In this document: positions 8,751-17,473 of the stretch, piece by piece
Layout of the letters: each line of letters opens with the position of its first letter
How positions within the stretch are numbered: the first letter of the stretch is position 1
Origin: Paenibacillus gallinarum
GTDB taxonomy: Bacteria; Bacillota; Bacilli; Paenibacillales; Paenibacillaceae
Direction: 5' to 3'
NCBI RefSeq assembly: GCF_014836635.1
Contig: NZ_JACSQL010000006.1
Coordinates: 186,001-250,000, forward strand
DNA length: 64,000 bases
Notes under the pieces: generated by a model
What the model saw: only the letters and a program-made list of their open reading frames with translations
Database searches by the model: none
What the model was told of the DNA's origin: nothing
Translations under genes and position numbers: made by a program

Positions 8751-9659
8751 TTATTCATCCGATTTACATTTGGAAAATGTCTCCTTAATCTCTTCGAAAA
8801 AAATATTAGCGGCCTTGGAAAACACTTGATGTTTCTTCCAAACAATATTTAATCCAGATTCAAGTCTTGGTTCTAAGGGTCTAAAACATAGATTGCTGTC
8901 ACTAGATGTATTTGCTATCTTGTCAAGGGTAACTGCATAACCAATACCTTCTTCAACCAATATGGCAGCATTATAAACTAGATTATATGTCGTAATCGTA
9001 TTTAATTTATCGTAATCTTCCCCAAACCACTCAGAAAATTCATTCCTAGATAGTCCTGTTTTAATAGCTTGTCTCGATAAAAGGAGAGGAAAGCCTATTA
9101 AATCCGTCTTTTGTATTCTTTCTTTTACAGCTAGGGGGCTATCTTTTCTCATAACAACTCCCCACACATCTTTTGCCGGGATATTGATATAATTATATTT
9201 TGATAAATCGGCTGGTTGAATCAGAATTCCAAAATCAAGTAACCCCTTATCAAGTTGCTCTGTCACATCATCGGAGTTTCCACTATAAAAGTGGTATCTA
9301 ATCGCTGGATATTTAATCTGCAAACTTTTTACGGTTCGCGCAATTAGCTTCATAGCATCTGTTTCTCCGCCTCCTATGTAAATATCTCCCCCTATCGTTT
9401 CTTCCATCGAATGAAATTCTTCTTCCACTTTAACGACCATATTAATGATTTCTTCCGCTCTTTTTCTTAGGATCATGCCTTCCTCTGTAAGAACAACATG
9501 GTGACTTTTCCGAATAAATAATTTCTTTCCTAGCTCCTCCTCGAGCTCTTTCAATTGTCTCGACAAAGTGGGTTGTGTTACATGCAAAAAATTGGCTGCT
9601 CCTGTTATACTTCCTTCTCTTGCGACAGTGAGAAAATAACGCAGAACCCTTAATTCCAT
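8751..9659 (-). CDS. LysR-family transcriptional regulator
   Basis: A 302-residue LTTR. The N-terminal winged HTH is typical (ITGAANFLHVTQPTLSRQLKELEEELG, residues about 18-42) and is followed by a periplasmic-binding-like effector domain. AAAGGAGA precedes the ATG. It is transcribed divergently from the zinc alcohol dehydrogenase. The 130-bp gap holds a T-N11-A dyad (9701-9715), and a 34-bp element there recurs before the alpha/beta hydrolase gene. It therefore probably controls the dehydrogenase, the MFS exporter and the hydrolase. The inducer is unknown. Confidence 0.92.
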   Translation of the reverse strand: MELRVLRYFLTVAREGSITGAANFLHVTQPTLSRQLKELEEELGKKLFIRKSHHVVLTEEGMILRKRAEEIINMVVKVEEEFHSMEETIGGDIYIGGGETDAMKLIARTVKSLQIKYPAIRYHFYSGNSDDVTEQLDKGLLDFGILIQPADLSKYNYINIPAKDVWGVVMRKDSPLAVKERIQKTDLIGFPLLLSRQAIKTGLSRNEFSEWFGEDYDKLNTITTYNLVYNAAILVEEGIGYAVTLDKIANTSSDSNLCFRPLEPRLESGLNIVWKKHQVFSKAANIFFEEIKETFSKCKSDE

Positions 9660-9700
9660 ATCACATTCTCCTTTCTATTTTTAGTATATACATTTATGAA

Positions 9701-9734
9701 ATGCTTATAAAGCATATGTTGATATAAGATATAG
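9701..9734 (+). promoter_or_regulatory. Candidate LysR operator, copy 1 of a 34-bp repeated element
   Basis: ATGCTT-ATA-AAGCAT at 9701-9715 is a perfect dyad containing the LTTR T-N11-A signature. The run GATATAAGATATAG at 9721-9734 is shared exactly with 12422-12435. Operator function is inferred. Confidence 0.6.
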
Positions 9735-9789
9735 GCAATTGCTATGTACGATAAACAAGCTAAAATAAATAACCAAGGAGGTTTTACTT

Positions 9790-10830
9790 ATGATAATTGC
9801 TAAAGCTAGAGCTGTCGATGGTCCAGACAAACCATTTCGGCAAGCAGAAATTAAAAGACGTGATCTTGATTCACATGATGTTCTGATTGAAATTAAGTTT
9901 GCAGGCATCTGTCATTCTGACATCCATACGGCCCATGGAGATTGGGGTCCTGTGAATTACCCTTTAGTCCCTGGTCATGAGATTGCGGGTATTGTCACAG
10001 ATGTGGGTCCCAGTGTTACGAAATACAAGGTTGGAGATCGAGTAGGGGTAGGATGTATGGTTGACTCCTGTGGTGAATGTGAAAATTGCCGTAAAGGAGA
10101 AGAACAATACTGTCTTAATGGAAAAATAGACACCTATGCTGCAGTTGACAAGTACGGTCAATATACGCAAGGTGGCTATTCTACTCATATCGTCGTACCT
10201 GAAAGCTTCGTACTCAAGATACCTGATAATATAGCACTTGACGTTGCGGCACCTTTACTATGTGCAGGTATTACGACATTTTCCCCATTAAACCATTGGG
10301 GAGCCGGCCCAGGAAAGAAAGTAGCAGTAGTTGGCATGGGCGGTCTTGGACATATGGCTGTAAAAATTGCACACGCCATGGGTGCAGAAGTTACTGTGCT
10401 GTCACAAACATTAAATAAAAAGGAAGATGGCTTGCAATTTGGAGCTGACCATTACTATGCGAGTAGCGATCCAGAAACATTCAATACACTTACCGGTTAT
10501 TTTGACTTAATTATAAATACGGTAAGTGCAAAAATAGACATGGATGCTTACTTTTCACTGCTCACTCTTGACGGAACTCTAGTTAATGTAGGTGCTCCTG
10601 GTGAGCCGTTATCACTCAATGTGATGTCGCTGATCGGCCATCGTCGATCATTTGCTGGCTCAATGATTGGTGGAATACGTGAAACCCAAGAGATGCTTGA
10701 TTTCTGTGCTAGACATAACATTGTTCCCAAGATTGAAAAAGTTTCAGCCGACCAAATTGACGAAGCCTATGAACGCGTCTTAGCTTCCGATGTGAAGTAT
10801 CGATTCGTGATTGATATCAGTACAATGTGA
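9790..10830 (+). CDS. Zinc-dependent NAD(P) alcohol dehydrogenase (cinnamyl/YahK-like)
   Basis: A 346-residue medium-chain dehydrogenase that oxidises alcohols or reduces aldehydes with NAD(P). Catalytic zinc ligands are Cys41 (GICHSD), His63/Glu64 (PGHE) and Cys158. The structural zinc site is the cluster Cys94-Cys97-Cys100-Cys108. The nucleotide-binding GMGGLGH motif is at about 182-188. The closest well-known relatives are YahK/YjgB-type aldehyde reductases, which prefer NADPH. Strong AAGGAGG precedes the ATG. Likely under control of the divergent LysR regulator. Substrate is not identifiable. Confidence 0.92.
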   Translation: MIIAKARAVDGPDKPFRQAEIKRRDLDSHDVLIEIKFAGICHSDIHTAHGDWGPVNYPLVPGHEIAGIVTDVGPSVTKYKVGDRVGVGCMVDSCGECENCRKGEEQYCLNGKIDTYAAVDKYGQYTQGGYSTHIVVPESFVLKIPDNIALDVAAPLLCAGITTFSPLNHWGAGPGKKVAVVGMGGLGHMAVKIAHAMGAEVTVLSQTLNKKEDGLQFGADHYYASSDPETFNTLTGYFDLIINTVSAKIDMDAYFSLLTLDGTLVNVGAPGEPLSLNVMSLIGHRRSFAGSMIGGIRETQEMLDFCARHNIVPKIEKVSADQIDEAYERVLASDVKYRFVIDISTM

Positions 10831-10856
10831 GCTGACAAAATAAAAAGTAATTTCTA

Positions 10857-10891
10857 GCATGACTAAATAGCCTAGTTTTTAGTCATGCTTT
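10857..10891 (+). terminator. Hairpin after the alcohol dehydrogenase gene
   Basis: AGCATGACTAAA pairs with TTTAGTCATGCT over a 9-nt loop. The T tail is short, so it may be an attenuating hairpin rather than a full terminator. Confidence 0.5.
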
Positions 10892-10953
10892 ACGTCAGGA
10901 GTAATATCTGGATGAAGTTAATTTCTTCATAGATGATTTTGGAGGTTAATATT

Positions 10954-12123
10954 TTGGCAAATCATAAAAAATTACTTGTATTTATTTTAACTATAGGCGT
11001 TTTCGGCATCCTGAATACTGAAATGGGGGTAATTGGGATCTTACCGGAGATCGCTGATCGCTTTAATGTTAGTGTATCAACAGCCGGATGGCTGGTTAGT
11101 ATTTTTGCGATCGGTGTTGCCATATCCGGACCAATTATGCCATTACTGTTTTCAAGGTTTGATAGGAAAAAAGTGATGGTATTTGTTCTTAGTGTTTTCG
11201 TAATTGCAAACCTCATATCTATCTTTACAACTAGCTTCGTTATTTTGCTAATTGCCCGAATTATCCCTGCTCTTTGCCATCCGGTATACTGTTCTCTTGC
11301 TTTTTCTGTTGCTGCTGATTCAGTCAGTAAGGAAGAAGCTCCAAAAGCAGTAGCGAAAGTTTTTATTGGTGTATCAGCAGGAATGGTTGTTGGTGTGCCA
11401 ATTGTAAGCTTTATCGCTGGGATTTCCAATTTACAGATGGCGATGGCGTTCTTTGCTATTGTTAATATTGCAGTACTAATAGCTACATTACTATTCGTAC
11501 CGTCCATACCTGTTAAAGAGAAAATCTCTTATGGTAAACAGTTAAATGTATTAAAACATTCCAACACATGGATTGCGATTATCATTGTCATATTAATAAA
11601 TTCGGCTATATTTGGTGTTTATAGCTATCTAGCTGAATTTTTACAAACGGTAACAAATGTATCATCTAATATAACCAGTCTCATGTTATTTATTTATGGT
11701 GCAGCTAATATTATAGGAAACATCCTAGCTGGAAGATTACTCATTGATAAACCTGTTAAAACGATTGTAACTCTTCCTTTTTTGATGGGGGCTACCTATA
11801 TCATATTGTTTTTCGCAGGACAGTTTACTTTACCAATGGCACTTATTATTTTAATTTGGGGGATATTAGCGGGACTAGCCGCTAACATCAATCAATATGT
11901 GGTTACAAAAGCAGCCGAAGATGCTCCTGATTTCGCTAACGGTTTATTTTTATCAGCTTGTAATATAGGAACGACAATTGGCGCAGCTGTAGGCGGGTTA
12001 TTTATATCAGCAATGGGTACACAATACGTTGTGTTAGTAGGATTGTTATCGATCATACTAACAGCGGTGTTTATCTTACTCAGAAACTATATGAATATAA
12101 AACAAACGAAAAGGTTCGGTTAA
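10954..12123 (+). CDS. MFS (DHA1-type) efflux transporter
   Basis: About 389 residues with 12 predicted membrane helices. It resembles drug/nucleoside-type DHA1 exporters (FGILNTEMGVIGILPEIADRF near the N-terminus; RFDRKKV in the loop between TM2 and TM3). An upstream ATG at 10933 exists, but GGAGG at 10941-10945 places the start at the TTG at 10954, which gives a normal N-terminus MANHKK. It follows the alcohol dehydrogenase in the LysR-linked cluster and may export that pathway's product or a toxic substrate (inference). Confidence 0.88.
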   Translation: MANHKKLLVFILTIGVFGILNTEMGVIGILPEIADRFNVSVSTAGWLVSIFAIGVAISGPIMPLLFSRFDRKKVMVFVLSVFVIANLISIFTTSFVILLIARIIPALCHPVYCSLAFSVAADSVSKEEAPKAVAKVFIGVSAGMVVGVPIVSFIAGISNLQMAMAFFAIVNIAVLIATLLFVPSIPVKEKISYGKQLNVLKHSNTWIAIIIVILINSAIFGVYSYLAEFLQTVTNVSSNITSLMLFIYGAANIIGNILAGRLLIDKPVKTIVTLPFLMGATYIILFFAGQFTLPMALIILIWGILAGLAANINQYVVTKAAEDAPDFANGLFLSACNIGTTIGAAVGGLFISAMGTQYVVLVGLLSIILTAVFILLRNYMNIKQTKRFG

Positions 12124-12304
12124 ATAGGCGAACAACAATCGGACTTTTCGCATTTCAGGAAAATTTTCTCAATAAGAAGTATTGTTGTTACTCTCATATA
12201 TGGAGCCTTAATTATTTCATTTATTATATGCATGATAATTTGGTTAGCATTGCATTAAAAATAGAATTAGCCTGTGACTTCATAGGAACCTATATGTTGC
12301 AGTA

Positions 12305-12355
12305 CATAGAAAGAACCCGTTTTGAAATAATTGATCAAAACGGGTTCTTTCTATG
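12305..12355 (+). terminator. Long-stem intrinsic terminator after the MFS gene
   Basis: Perfect 20-bp arms at 12305-12324 and 12336-12355 enclose an 11-nt loop. The core pair is AAGAACCCGTTTTG / CAAAACGGGTTCTT. The stem is unusually long for a bacterial terminator. Confidence 0.7.
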
Positions 12356-12401
12356 AGAACAATAAAAGAATGATTTCAGTATATTCAGTACAGGTACAGA
12401 A

Positions 12402-12435
12402 ATACATATTAAGCATATCACGATATAAGATATAG
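12402..12435 (+). promoter_or_regulatory. Candidate LysR operator, copy 2 of the 34-bp element
   Basis: Matches 9701-9734 at about 28 of 34 positions, including AAGCATAT and GATATAAGATATAG at the same spacing. It lies about 170 bp before the alpha/beta hydrolase start. Confidence 0.55.
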
Positions 12436-12603
12436 ATATTGGCTTTATCAAAGGTGTATAGCTAGAATTGATAGTAATTTCCATAGTAGAAAGGTTGGTG
12501 TTTATGTATCTACTGTAAAAAGGATTGATGCTCGTCGTGAAGACCGTTCGAATGCTCTTATTAGACCATTGTCAAATATTAATAATTAAGAAGGGTGGAA
12601 TTA

Positions 12604-13716
12604 ATGATGTCGATTGTGAAAAAGGTCAAAATGAATAAAAAATCTACGATTAAGCGAGTATTCATAGTGATAGGGATGGGCTTGCTATTAACTTCGACCA
12701 TCGTTGAATCCACAACTGCAGCAGGCACTTCATACACGCCGGACATGTCCAATGGAGCAGATAACTTTTACAAGAGCAAAAAGGTCACGATGAAGAAGGT
12801 TGAGTTTAAAAATCAATACAACATGGATGTTACAGGGAATATCTATATTCCTAAAGGTTTGAAGAAGAACACCAAGAATCCTGCGATTATTGTCGGCCAC
12901 CCTATGGGAGCGGTTAAAGAACAAAGTGCAAATTTGTATGCTCAGAAAATGGCTGAACGTGGATTCATAACACTGTCCTTAGATTTGTCGTTTTGGGGAG
13001 ATAGTGAGGGTGAGCCTCGCAATGCCGTTTCCCCGGATATCTATGCTGAGGATTTCAGCGCTTCAGTCGATTTCCTTGGAACTCAGTCGTTTGTTGACAG
13101 GGATCGGATTGGTGTTCTTGGGATTTGTGGCAGCGGAGGCTTTGCAATCAGTGCAGCTAAAATCGACCCGCGTATGAAAGCCATTGCGACAGTCAGTATG
13201 TACGACATGGGTACCGCAAACCGAAATGGGATAAGAGACTCGCAGACGATCGAGCAGAGAAAGAAGATTCTCGAAGAGGCAGCGGAGCAGCGTTATGTGG
13301 AGTTCACAGGAGGCAAAACCGAATATACCAGTGGAGCAGTACATGATTTGAATGAAAACTCAACCGCTATAGAACGTGAGTTTTATGACTTCTATCGCAC
13401 TCCAAGAGGTGAGTTCACTCCAAAGGACACGTCATCTGAATTCACGACACACCCGACTCTTACTAGTAATATAAAGTTCATGAATTTCTACCCTTTTGAA
13501 GATATAGAAACAATTTCTCCTCGTCCTATGCTTTTCATTACGGGTGAGAATTCCCATTCCATCGAGTTCAGCGAAGACGCTTACGAGCTGGCAGCCGAAC
13601 CAAAAGAACTTTACACTGTTCCTGGTGCAGGTCATGTGGATCTATACGACCGGGTGAATTTAATTCCTTTTGATAAGCTCGAGTCTTTCTTCAAAGAAAA
13701 TCTGAAGAGCTATTGA
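12604..13716 (+). CDS. Secreted alpha/beta hydrolase (dienelactone hydrolase-like)
   Basis: About 370 residues with an N-terminal hydrophobic signal or anchor (VFIVIGMGLLLTSTIV). The hydrolase fold shows a GICGSGG elbow in which the nucleophile position is Cys, as in dienelactone hydrolases, and a C-terminal GAGHVD histidine. It resembles the YcjY-type family often found beside LysR regulators and reductases. The open frame starts with GTG at 12595, but GGGTGG overlaps that codon, so ATG 12604 (or 12607) is the likely start. It shares a 34-bp upstream element with the alcohol dehydrogenase. Substrate unknown. Confidence 0.85.
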   Translation: MMSIVKKVKMNKKSTIKRVFIVIGMGLLLTSTIVESTTAAGTSYTPDMSNGADNFYKSKKVTMKKVEFKNQYNMDVTGNIYIPKGLKKNTKNPAIIVGHPMGAVKEQSANLYAQKMAERGFITLSLDLSFWGDSEGEPRNAVSPDIYAEDFSASVDFLGTQSFVDRDRIGVLGICGSGGFAISAAKIDPRMKAIATVSMYDMGTANRNGIRDSQTIEQRKKILEEAAEQRYVEFTGGKTEYTSGAVHDLNENSTAIEREFYDFYRTPRGEFTPKDTSSEFTTHPTLTSNIKFMNFYPFEDIETISPRPMLFITGENSHSIEFSEDAYELAAEPKELYTVPGAGHVDLYDRVNLIPFDKLESFFKENLKSY

Positions 13717-14031
13717 GGCTTAACATGTGAGAAAATCAATGGTGCTTTGAATAAAAATAGTGTGTGAATCCTACTTATCTTGCCGGGATTCACATTTTTT
13801 TGTCTAAAAAGATTCCATGCCGGCCATTGATTCGCGGATATTCCAGTTCCACTGTCTAGAACGCTAACGATGATCAGATCAGCTTGCGAGAGAACAAATG
13901 AAATCATTCGCTTTTGAGAAATAACCGGACAAGAAGGTCAAGGTCCTTTTATCATAGAATAATATAGAGGTCAGGGCTCTTTCTTAGACCGTAACGTAAA
14001 CCATAAAATAAAGAGAAGAGGGGAATTACGA
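13717..14031. other. 315-bp intergenic region
   Basis: Holds the terminator at 13763-13801 and the upstream region of the HAD gene. Nothing else was recognised. Confidence 0.4.
13763..13801 (+). terminator. Intrinsic terminator after the hydrolase gene
   Basis: TGTGAATCC pairs with GGATTCACA, followed by seven T residues. Confidence 0.85.
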
Positions 14032-14709
14032 ATGGGTTATAAGAATATATTATTTGATCTAGATGGAACTCTTACCGATCCGAAGATTGGAATTACAAAA
14101 TCAGTTAGCTATGCTCTAAACAAAATGGGAATAACGGTAGAAAGTTTGGATGAACTTGAGATATTTATTGGCCCACCGTTAGCTGTTTCTTTTCAAGATT
14201 TTTACGGGTTTGATGAAGCGAAGACGAATACCGCGATTGAATATTACCGGGAATATTTTAGTGTAACGGGTCTTTACGAAAACGAAGTGTATACAGGAAT
14301 AAAAGAGCTATTGGAGCTGCTTACTAAGGATACGAGCAATCGTCTTTTTGTAGCTACTTCGAAGCCGCAGGTTTTTGCCCAGCAGATCATAGATCACTTT
14401 GAACTCAGTTCGTACTTTGAATATGTTTGTGGTAGTGAACTTGATGGAACGAGATCAGCCAAAGCGGAGATTATCGGTTATCTACTGGAGAATTTCAATC
14501 TGAATCCTGAAGAAACTGTCATGATTGGAGACCGCAAACATGACATCATAGGAGCACATCATCATGGAATTGCTTCAATTGCAGTTGGTTATGGGTTTGG
14601 CAGCAGAGAGGAACTTATCGATATTCAGCCTACGTATCTAGCACAGAGCATTCAAGAACTCGCTGAACTTCTCAGTGCAAATCAGATCGTACACAGCCAA
14701 AAAGGATAG
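14032..14709 (+). CDS. HAD-family hydrolase (phosphoglycolate phosphatase-like)
   Basis: A 225-residue cytoplasmic phosphatase of HAD subfamily IA. Motif I is FDLDGTLTD (nucleophile Asp10 and Asp12), motif II is VATSKP, and motif IV is GDRKHDI. The helical cap inserted after motif I is typical of Gph-like enzymes. The true substrate cannot be read from sequence. GAGGGG precedes the ATG. The GNAT gene begins 31 bp downstream with its own strong ribosome binding site, so the two probably share a transcript. Confidence 0.9.
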   Translation: MGYKNILFDLDGTLTDPKIGITKSVSYALNKMGITVESLDELEIFIGPPLAVSFQDFYGFDEAKTNTAIEYYREYFSVTGLYENEVYTGIKELLELLTKDTSNRLFVATSKPQVFAQQIIDHFELSSYFEYVCGSELDGTRSAKAEIIGYLLENFNLNPEETVMIGDRKHDIIGAHHHGIASIAVGYGFGSREELIDIQPTYLAQSIQELAELLSANQIVHSQKG

Positions 14710-14740
14710 TAGAGCATCCTATATAAGGGAGGATTCCTTG

Positions 14741-15268
14741 ATGATTACCTACCAAAGATTGAAGGCAGAACATGCCCAGAAATTAAAAGAGATTGATCGT
14801 TCTGAACATATTGATCTGATATACGAGATGGACCGTGATCATTTAATCGAGATTTCTGCCAATCATGAGTGTCCGAATTGGGACAAGGTACTACTTCAAG
14901 AGATCGAACAACGTTACTTATTCGAGCTACATAACGGGGGAGCAGCAATCGGATCTTTTGATGGAGAACGGTTAATCGGATTCGGAGTTCTTGCACACCA
15001 GTTTAGAGGGAAGAACCAGGATCAACTTCAGGTGGACTTGATGTATGTTTCGAGGAAATACCGAAGGCAGGGTGTTGGTACACGAATATTAAAGGATTTA
15101 GCTGATGAAGCTAGAGCAAGGGGAGCCAAGACGTTATATATTTCCTCTACGGAAACAAAGTCTGCGGTGTCTTTTTATAGAAGCAATGGCAGCACCATAA
15201 CTGATGAGTTGGATCAGGAGCTTTTTGATAAAGAACCTAAAGATATACATATGGTGATACAGCTGTAG
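14741..15268 (+). CDS. GNAT-family N-acetyltransferase
   Basis: A 175-residue acetyl-CoA-dependent acetyltransferase. The core A motif VSRKYRRQGVGTRIL (about residues 104-118) binds acetyl-CoA. The following ARARGAKTLYISSTETKSAVSFYRSNG matches the GNAT beta5-alpha4 region. An open frame starts earlier and overlaps the HAD gene, but AAGGGAGGA at 14726-14734 sets the ATG at 14741. Substrate unknown. Ends at a terminator. Confidence 0.88.
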   Translation: MITYQRLKAEHAQKLKEIDRSEHIDLIYEMDRDHLIEISANHECPNWDKVLLQEIEQRYLFELHNGGAAIGSFDGERLIGFGVLAHQFRGKNQDQLQVDLMYVSRKYRRQGVGTRILKDLADEARARGAKTLYISSTETKSAVSFYRSNGSTITDELDQELFDKEPKDIHMVIQL

Positions 15269-15293
15269 TGTAAAGATCATAACTTCCCTATGA

Positions 15294-15323
15294 CAAAAAA
15301 CCTCGAAATTTGAGGTTTTTTGT
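15294..15323 (+). terminator. Intrinsic terminator after the GNAT gene
   Basis: AAAAAACCTC pairs with GAGGTTTTTT around a short A/T loop. Confidence 0.85.
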
Positions 15324-15368
15324 TGTAAAAAGATTCAAAATCTTGAGAAAACATCCTAGAAAACAGTT

Positions 15369-15383
15369 TAGAAAACGCTTACA
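15369..15383 (+). promoter_or_regulatory. Candidate cre (CcpA) box before the GH53 gene
   Basis: TAGAAAACGCTTACA matches the catabolite-response consensus WTGNAANCGNWNNCW with one mismatch. It lies about 60 bp before the galactanase start, which fits glucose repression of a polysaccharide hydrolase. Confidence 0.6.
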
Positions 15384-15440
15384 ATTACTTTTGAAACCAA
15401 GCGTGGATGATACAAGGTCCACCGAATAGGAGGATGAATG

Positions 15441-16499
15441 ATGTTGAAAAAGAAGGGATTAGGGAGGAAATTAATGACCGTATTACTCAGTGTATCTATG
15501 CTTCTATTGACGCTAGGTTCGGTAGGTAACTCGCCTGTTGAAGCTGCACCTAGTTTTGCTAAAGGAGCTGATATAAGCTGGGTTGCAGGAATGGAAGCAC
15601 AAGGGTACAAATGGAAAGACAAGAACGGAGTCACTCGAGATGTACTGGAGATATTGAAAAACGATTATCAAATGAACTCTGTTCGTTTGCGTGTATGGGT
15701 GAATCCCAATATGAGCGATTACGCAAGCGGTTACATGAATGCAGAGAAAGCATCTGAACTAGCCTTACGTGCAAAAAATCTGGGTATGAGTGTAATGCTC
15801 ACCCTGCATTACAGTGATTCTTGGGCAGATCCAGGACAGCAGAACAAACCTTATGCATGGCGTAATTATACATTTGAACAGTTAATGGATGCTGTGTGGA
15901 CTCATACTGTCTATGTGATGAATACGATGAAGAGCAAAGGAGTTACACCGGATTGGGTGCAGATCGGCAACGAGACGAATGATGGTATGTTGTGGGATGA
16001 CGGGAAAGCATCGGTGAACATGAAAAATTACGCATGGCTCGTAAATTCAGGTCATAATGCAGTTAAATCGGTTAGTAGCAGTACGAAGACCATCGTTCAT
16101 ATAGCGAATGGTGATAACGGAACGGTACTTGATTGGAATATTGGAGGACTTGTTGCGAACGGAGCGAATTTCGATGCTGTTGGTCTATCCTTGTACCCGT
16201 CATCTACGGACTGGTCTAGCGCAGTAACAAAGACAGTAACAAATGCGAAACTTATGGTCTCAAAGTATGGGAAAGAAGTACTCATGTCCGAAATTGGAAT
16301 GGACTACAATCAACCCACTGAGGCTAAAAATTTTATTACCAAAATAAAAACGGAATTCCGCAATATCTCTGGAGGTAAAGGTTTAGGCGTATTTTATTGG
16401 GAACCGCAAGCTACACCAGGATATAATGGGGGTTACAATAAAGGAGCTTGGCAAGCAGATGGTAAACCAACCATCGCATTAGATGGATTCTTGAATTAA
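15441..16499 (+). CDS. Arabinogalactan endo-beta-1,4-galactanase (GH53)
   Basis: Secreted glycoside hydrolase family 53 enzyme cleaving beta-1,4-galactan side chains of pectin. The signal peptide is clear (KLMTVLLSVSMLLLTLGSVG...VEAA). The TIM-barrel has the acid/base Glu in VQIGNETNDG (about residue 178) and the nucleophile Glu in VLMSEIGMDY (about 284). The 352-residue length covers a single catalytic domain with no extra modules. Two ATG codons overlap; GGAGG at 15429 fits 15441 better than 15438. A cre-like box lies upstream, and no transporter or beta-galactosidase gene is adjacent. Confidence 0.95.
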   Translation: MLKKKGLGRKLMTVLLSVSMLLLTLGSVGNSPVEAAPSFAKGADISWVAGMEAQGYKWKDKNGVTRDVLEILKNDYQMNSVRLRVWVNPNMSDYASGYMNAEKASELALRAKNLGMSVMLTLHYSDSWADPGQQNKPYAWRNYTFEQLMDAVWTHTVYVMNTMKSKGVTPDWVQIGNETNDGMLWDDGKASVNMKNYAWLVNSGHNAVKSVSSSTKTIVHIANGDNGTVLDWNIGGLVANGANFDAVGLSLYPSSTDWSSAVTKTVTNAKLMVSKYGKEVLMSEIGMDYNQPTEAKNFITKIKTEFRNISGGKGLGVFYWEPQATPGYNGGYNKGAWQADGKPTIALDGFLN

Positions 16500-16538
16500 T
16501 AGTACGCTTATGTTTTTCGAACCGTTAAAATAGACAGA

Positions 16539-16569
16539 AAGAGCCGCGAATAGACGCGGTTCTTTTTGT
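16539..16569 (+). terminator. Intrinsic terminator after the GH53 gene
   Basis: AAGAGCCGCG pairs with CGCGGTTCTT, followed by T residues. Confidence 0.85.
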
Positions 16570-16754
16570 TATCACGCAATTAAACCGGCTTTCACTCCAT
16601 AGATCGTATAAAGTGTAAGAATTACATAGATATAATGATAAATCATAGGCTATAATTAGCCAAAGGGATTATTCCTCTTACTACATATTAATAACAGGCC
16701 AAGATGGCTTAAGGGAAAGGCTGAACTAACAAGACAAAGAGGGGAGGATAATCG

Positions 16755-17234
16755 TTGGTTGAGATTGTAAGAGGTGATATTGCTTATGCTGCGGAGGATA
16801 TCATTGGCCATCTGGTGAATTGTAAGGGAATCATGGGAGGCAGTATTGCAAAACAAATTAAAGTAGAATACCCAGAAGCTTATTCTTCCTACATTACACT
16901 GACCAATAGTGAAATTTCACTATTAGGACAAGTTCAATTTATTCAGACCAAAGGAAAGTTCATCGCGAATCTCTTTGGACAGAAATATTATAAAAGAGGT
17001 ATATTACGTAAAAAGCAATCGTGTAATAAAAAAGCGTTAGAAAAAGCATTAGTGGAACTTCGCCACTTTGCTGAGTCTCATCAATATTCTATTGCTTTGC
17101 CTTATCGTATGAGCTTTAATCGGACGGGTACGGAGTACCGAGATATCCTTAATATAATTCACCGGGTGTTCGCTGATTATCCGGTCACTCTATATTCTAT
17201 TATTGATCTAGAAAATCAAAGTGAGGAAGAGTGA
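16755..17234 (+). CDS. Macrodomain (ADP-ribose-binding) protein
   Basis: A 159-residue single macrodomain. The start VEIVRGDIAYAAEDIIGHLVNC and the loop GIMGGSIAKQI correspond to the ADP-ribose-binding segments of ALC1-like/TARG1-like macrodomains. ALPYRMSFNRTGTEYRDI matches the second ligand loop. Such proteins bind or remove ADP-ribose from macromolecules. No ADP-ribosyltransferase toxin gene is next to it. TTG start at 16755 behind GGGGAGG. Monocistronic. Confidence 0.85.
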   Translation: MVEIVRGDIAYAAEDIIGHLVNCKGIMGGSIAKQIKVEYPEAYSSYITLTNSEISLLGQVQFIQTKGKFIANLFGQKYYKRGILRKKQSCNKKALEKALVELRHFAESHQYSIALPYRMSFNRTGTEYRDILNIIHRVFADYPVTLYSIIDLENQSEEE

Positions 17235-17303
17235 ATTACATACTCATGCCCTCAGCAAGCTGTCATACATACATATAGCTTATTTCATCGTATGTTCCTT
17301 CAT

Positions 17304-17338
17304 GAAGCCGTCATTTTGACGGTTTTTGTTGTTTTTAA
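17304..17338 (+). terminator. Intrinsic terminator after the macrodomain gene
   Basis: GCCGTC pairs with GACGGT, followed by a T-rich tail. Confidence 0.75.
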
Positions 17339-17473
17339 TATCTATTTGATGAAAGCAGAGAAATGAATAAGTGATGGTACTATTTCAATATATCGATTTG
17401 TTACATCTTACATATAGGGAATTAATGGTAAAATGAATCCATCTAATATAAAAGAATGGAAGGAGTGGTTACA

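Larger units (their letters stand above)
12124..12603. other. 480-bp intergenic region before the hydrolase gene
   Basis: Contains an in-frame hydrophobic open frame running on from the MFS stop to 12258 with no start codon. Further on are the 20-bp-stem terminator at 12305-12355 and the second copy of the LysR-linked element (12402-12435). An open frame without a start (about 12488-12588) ends in RIDARREDRSNALIRPLSN and looks like a gene remnant. Confidence 0.5.
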
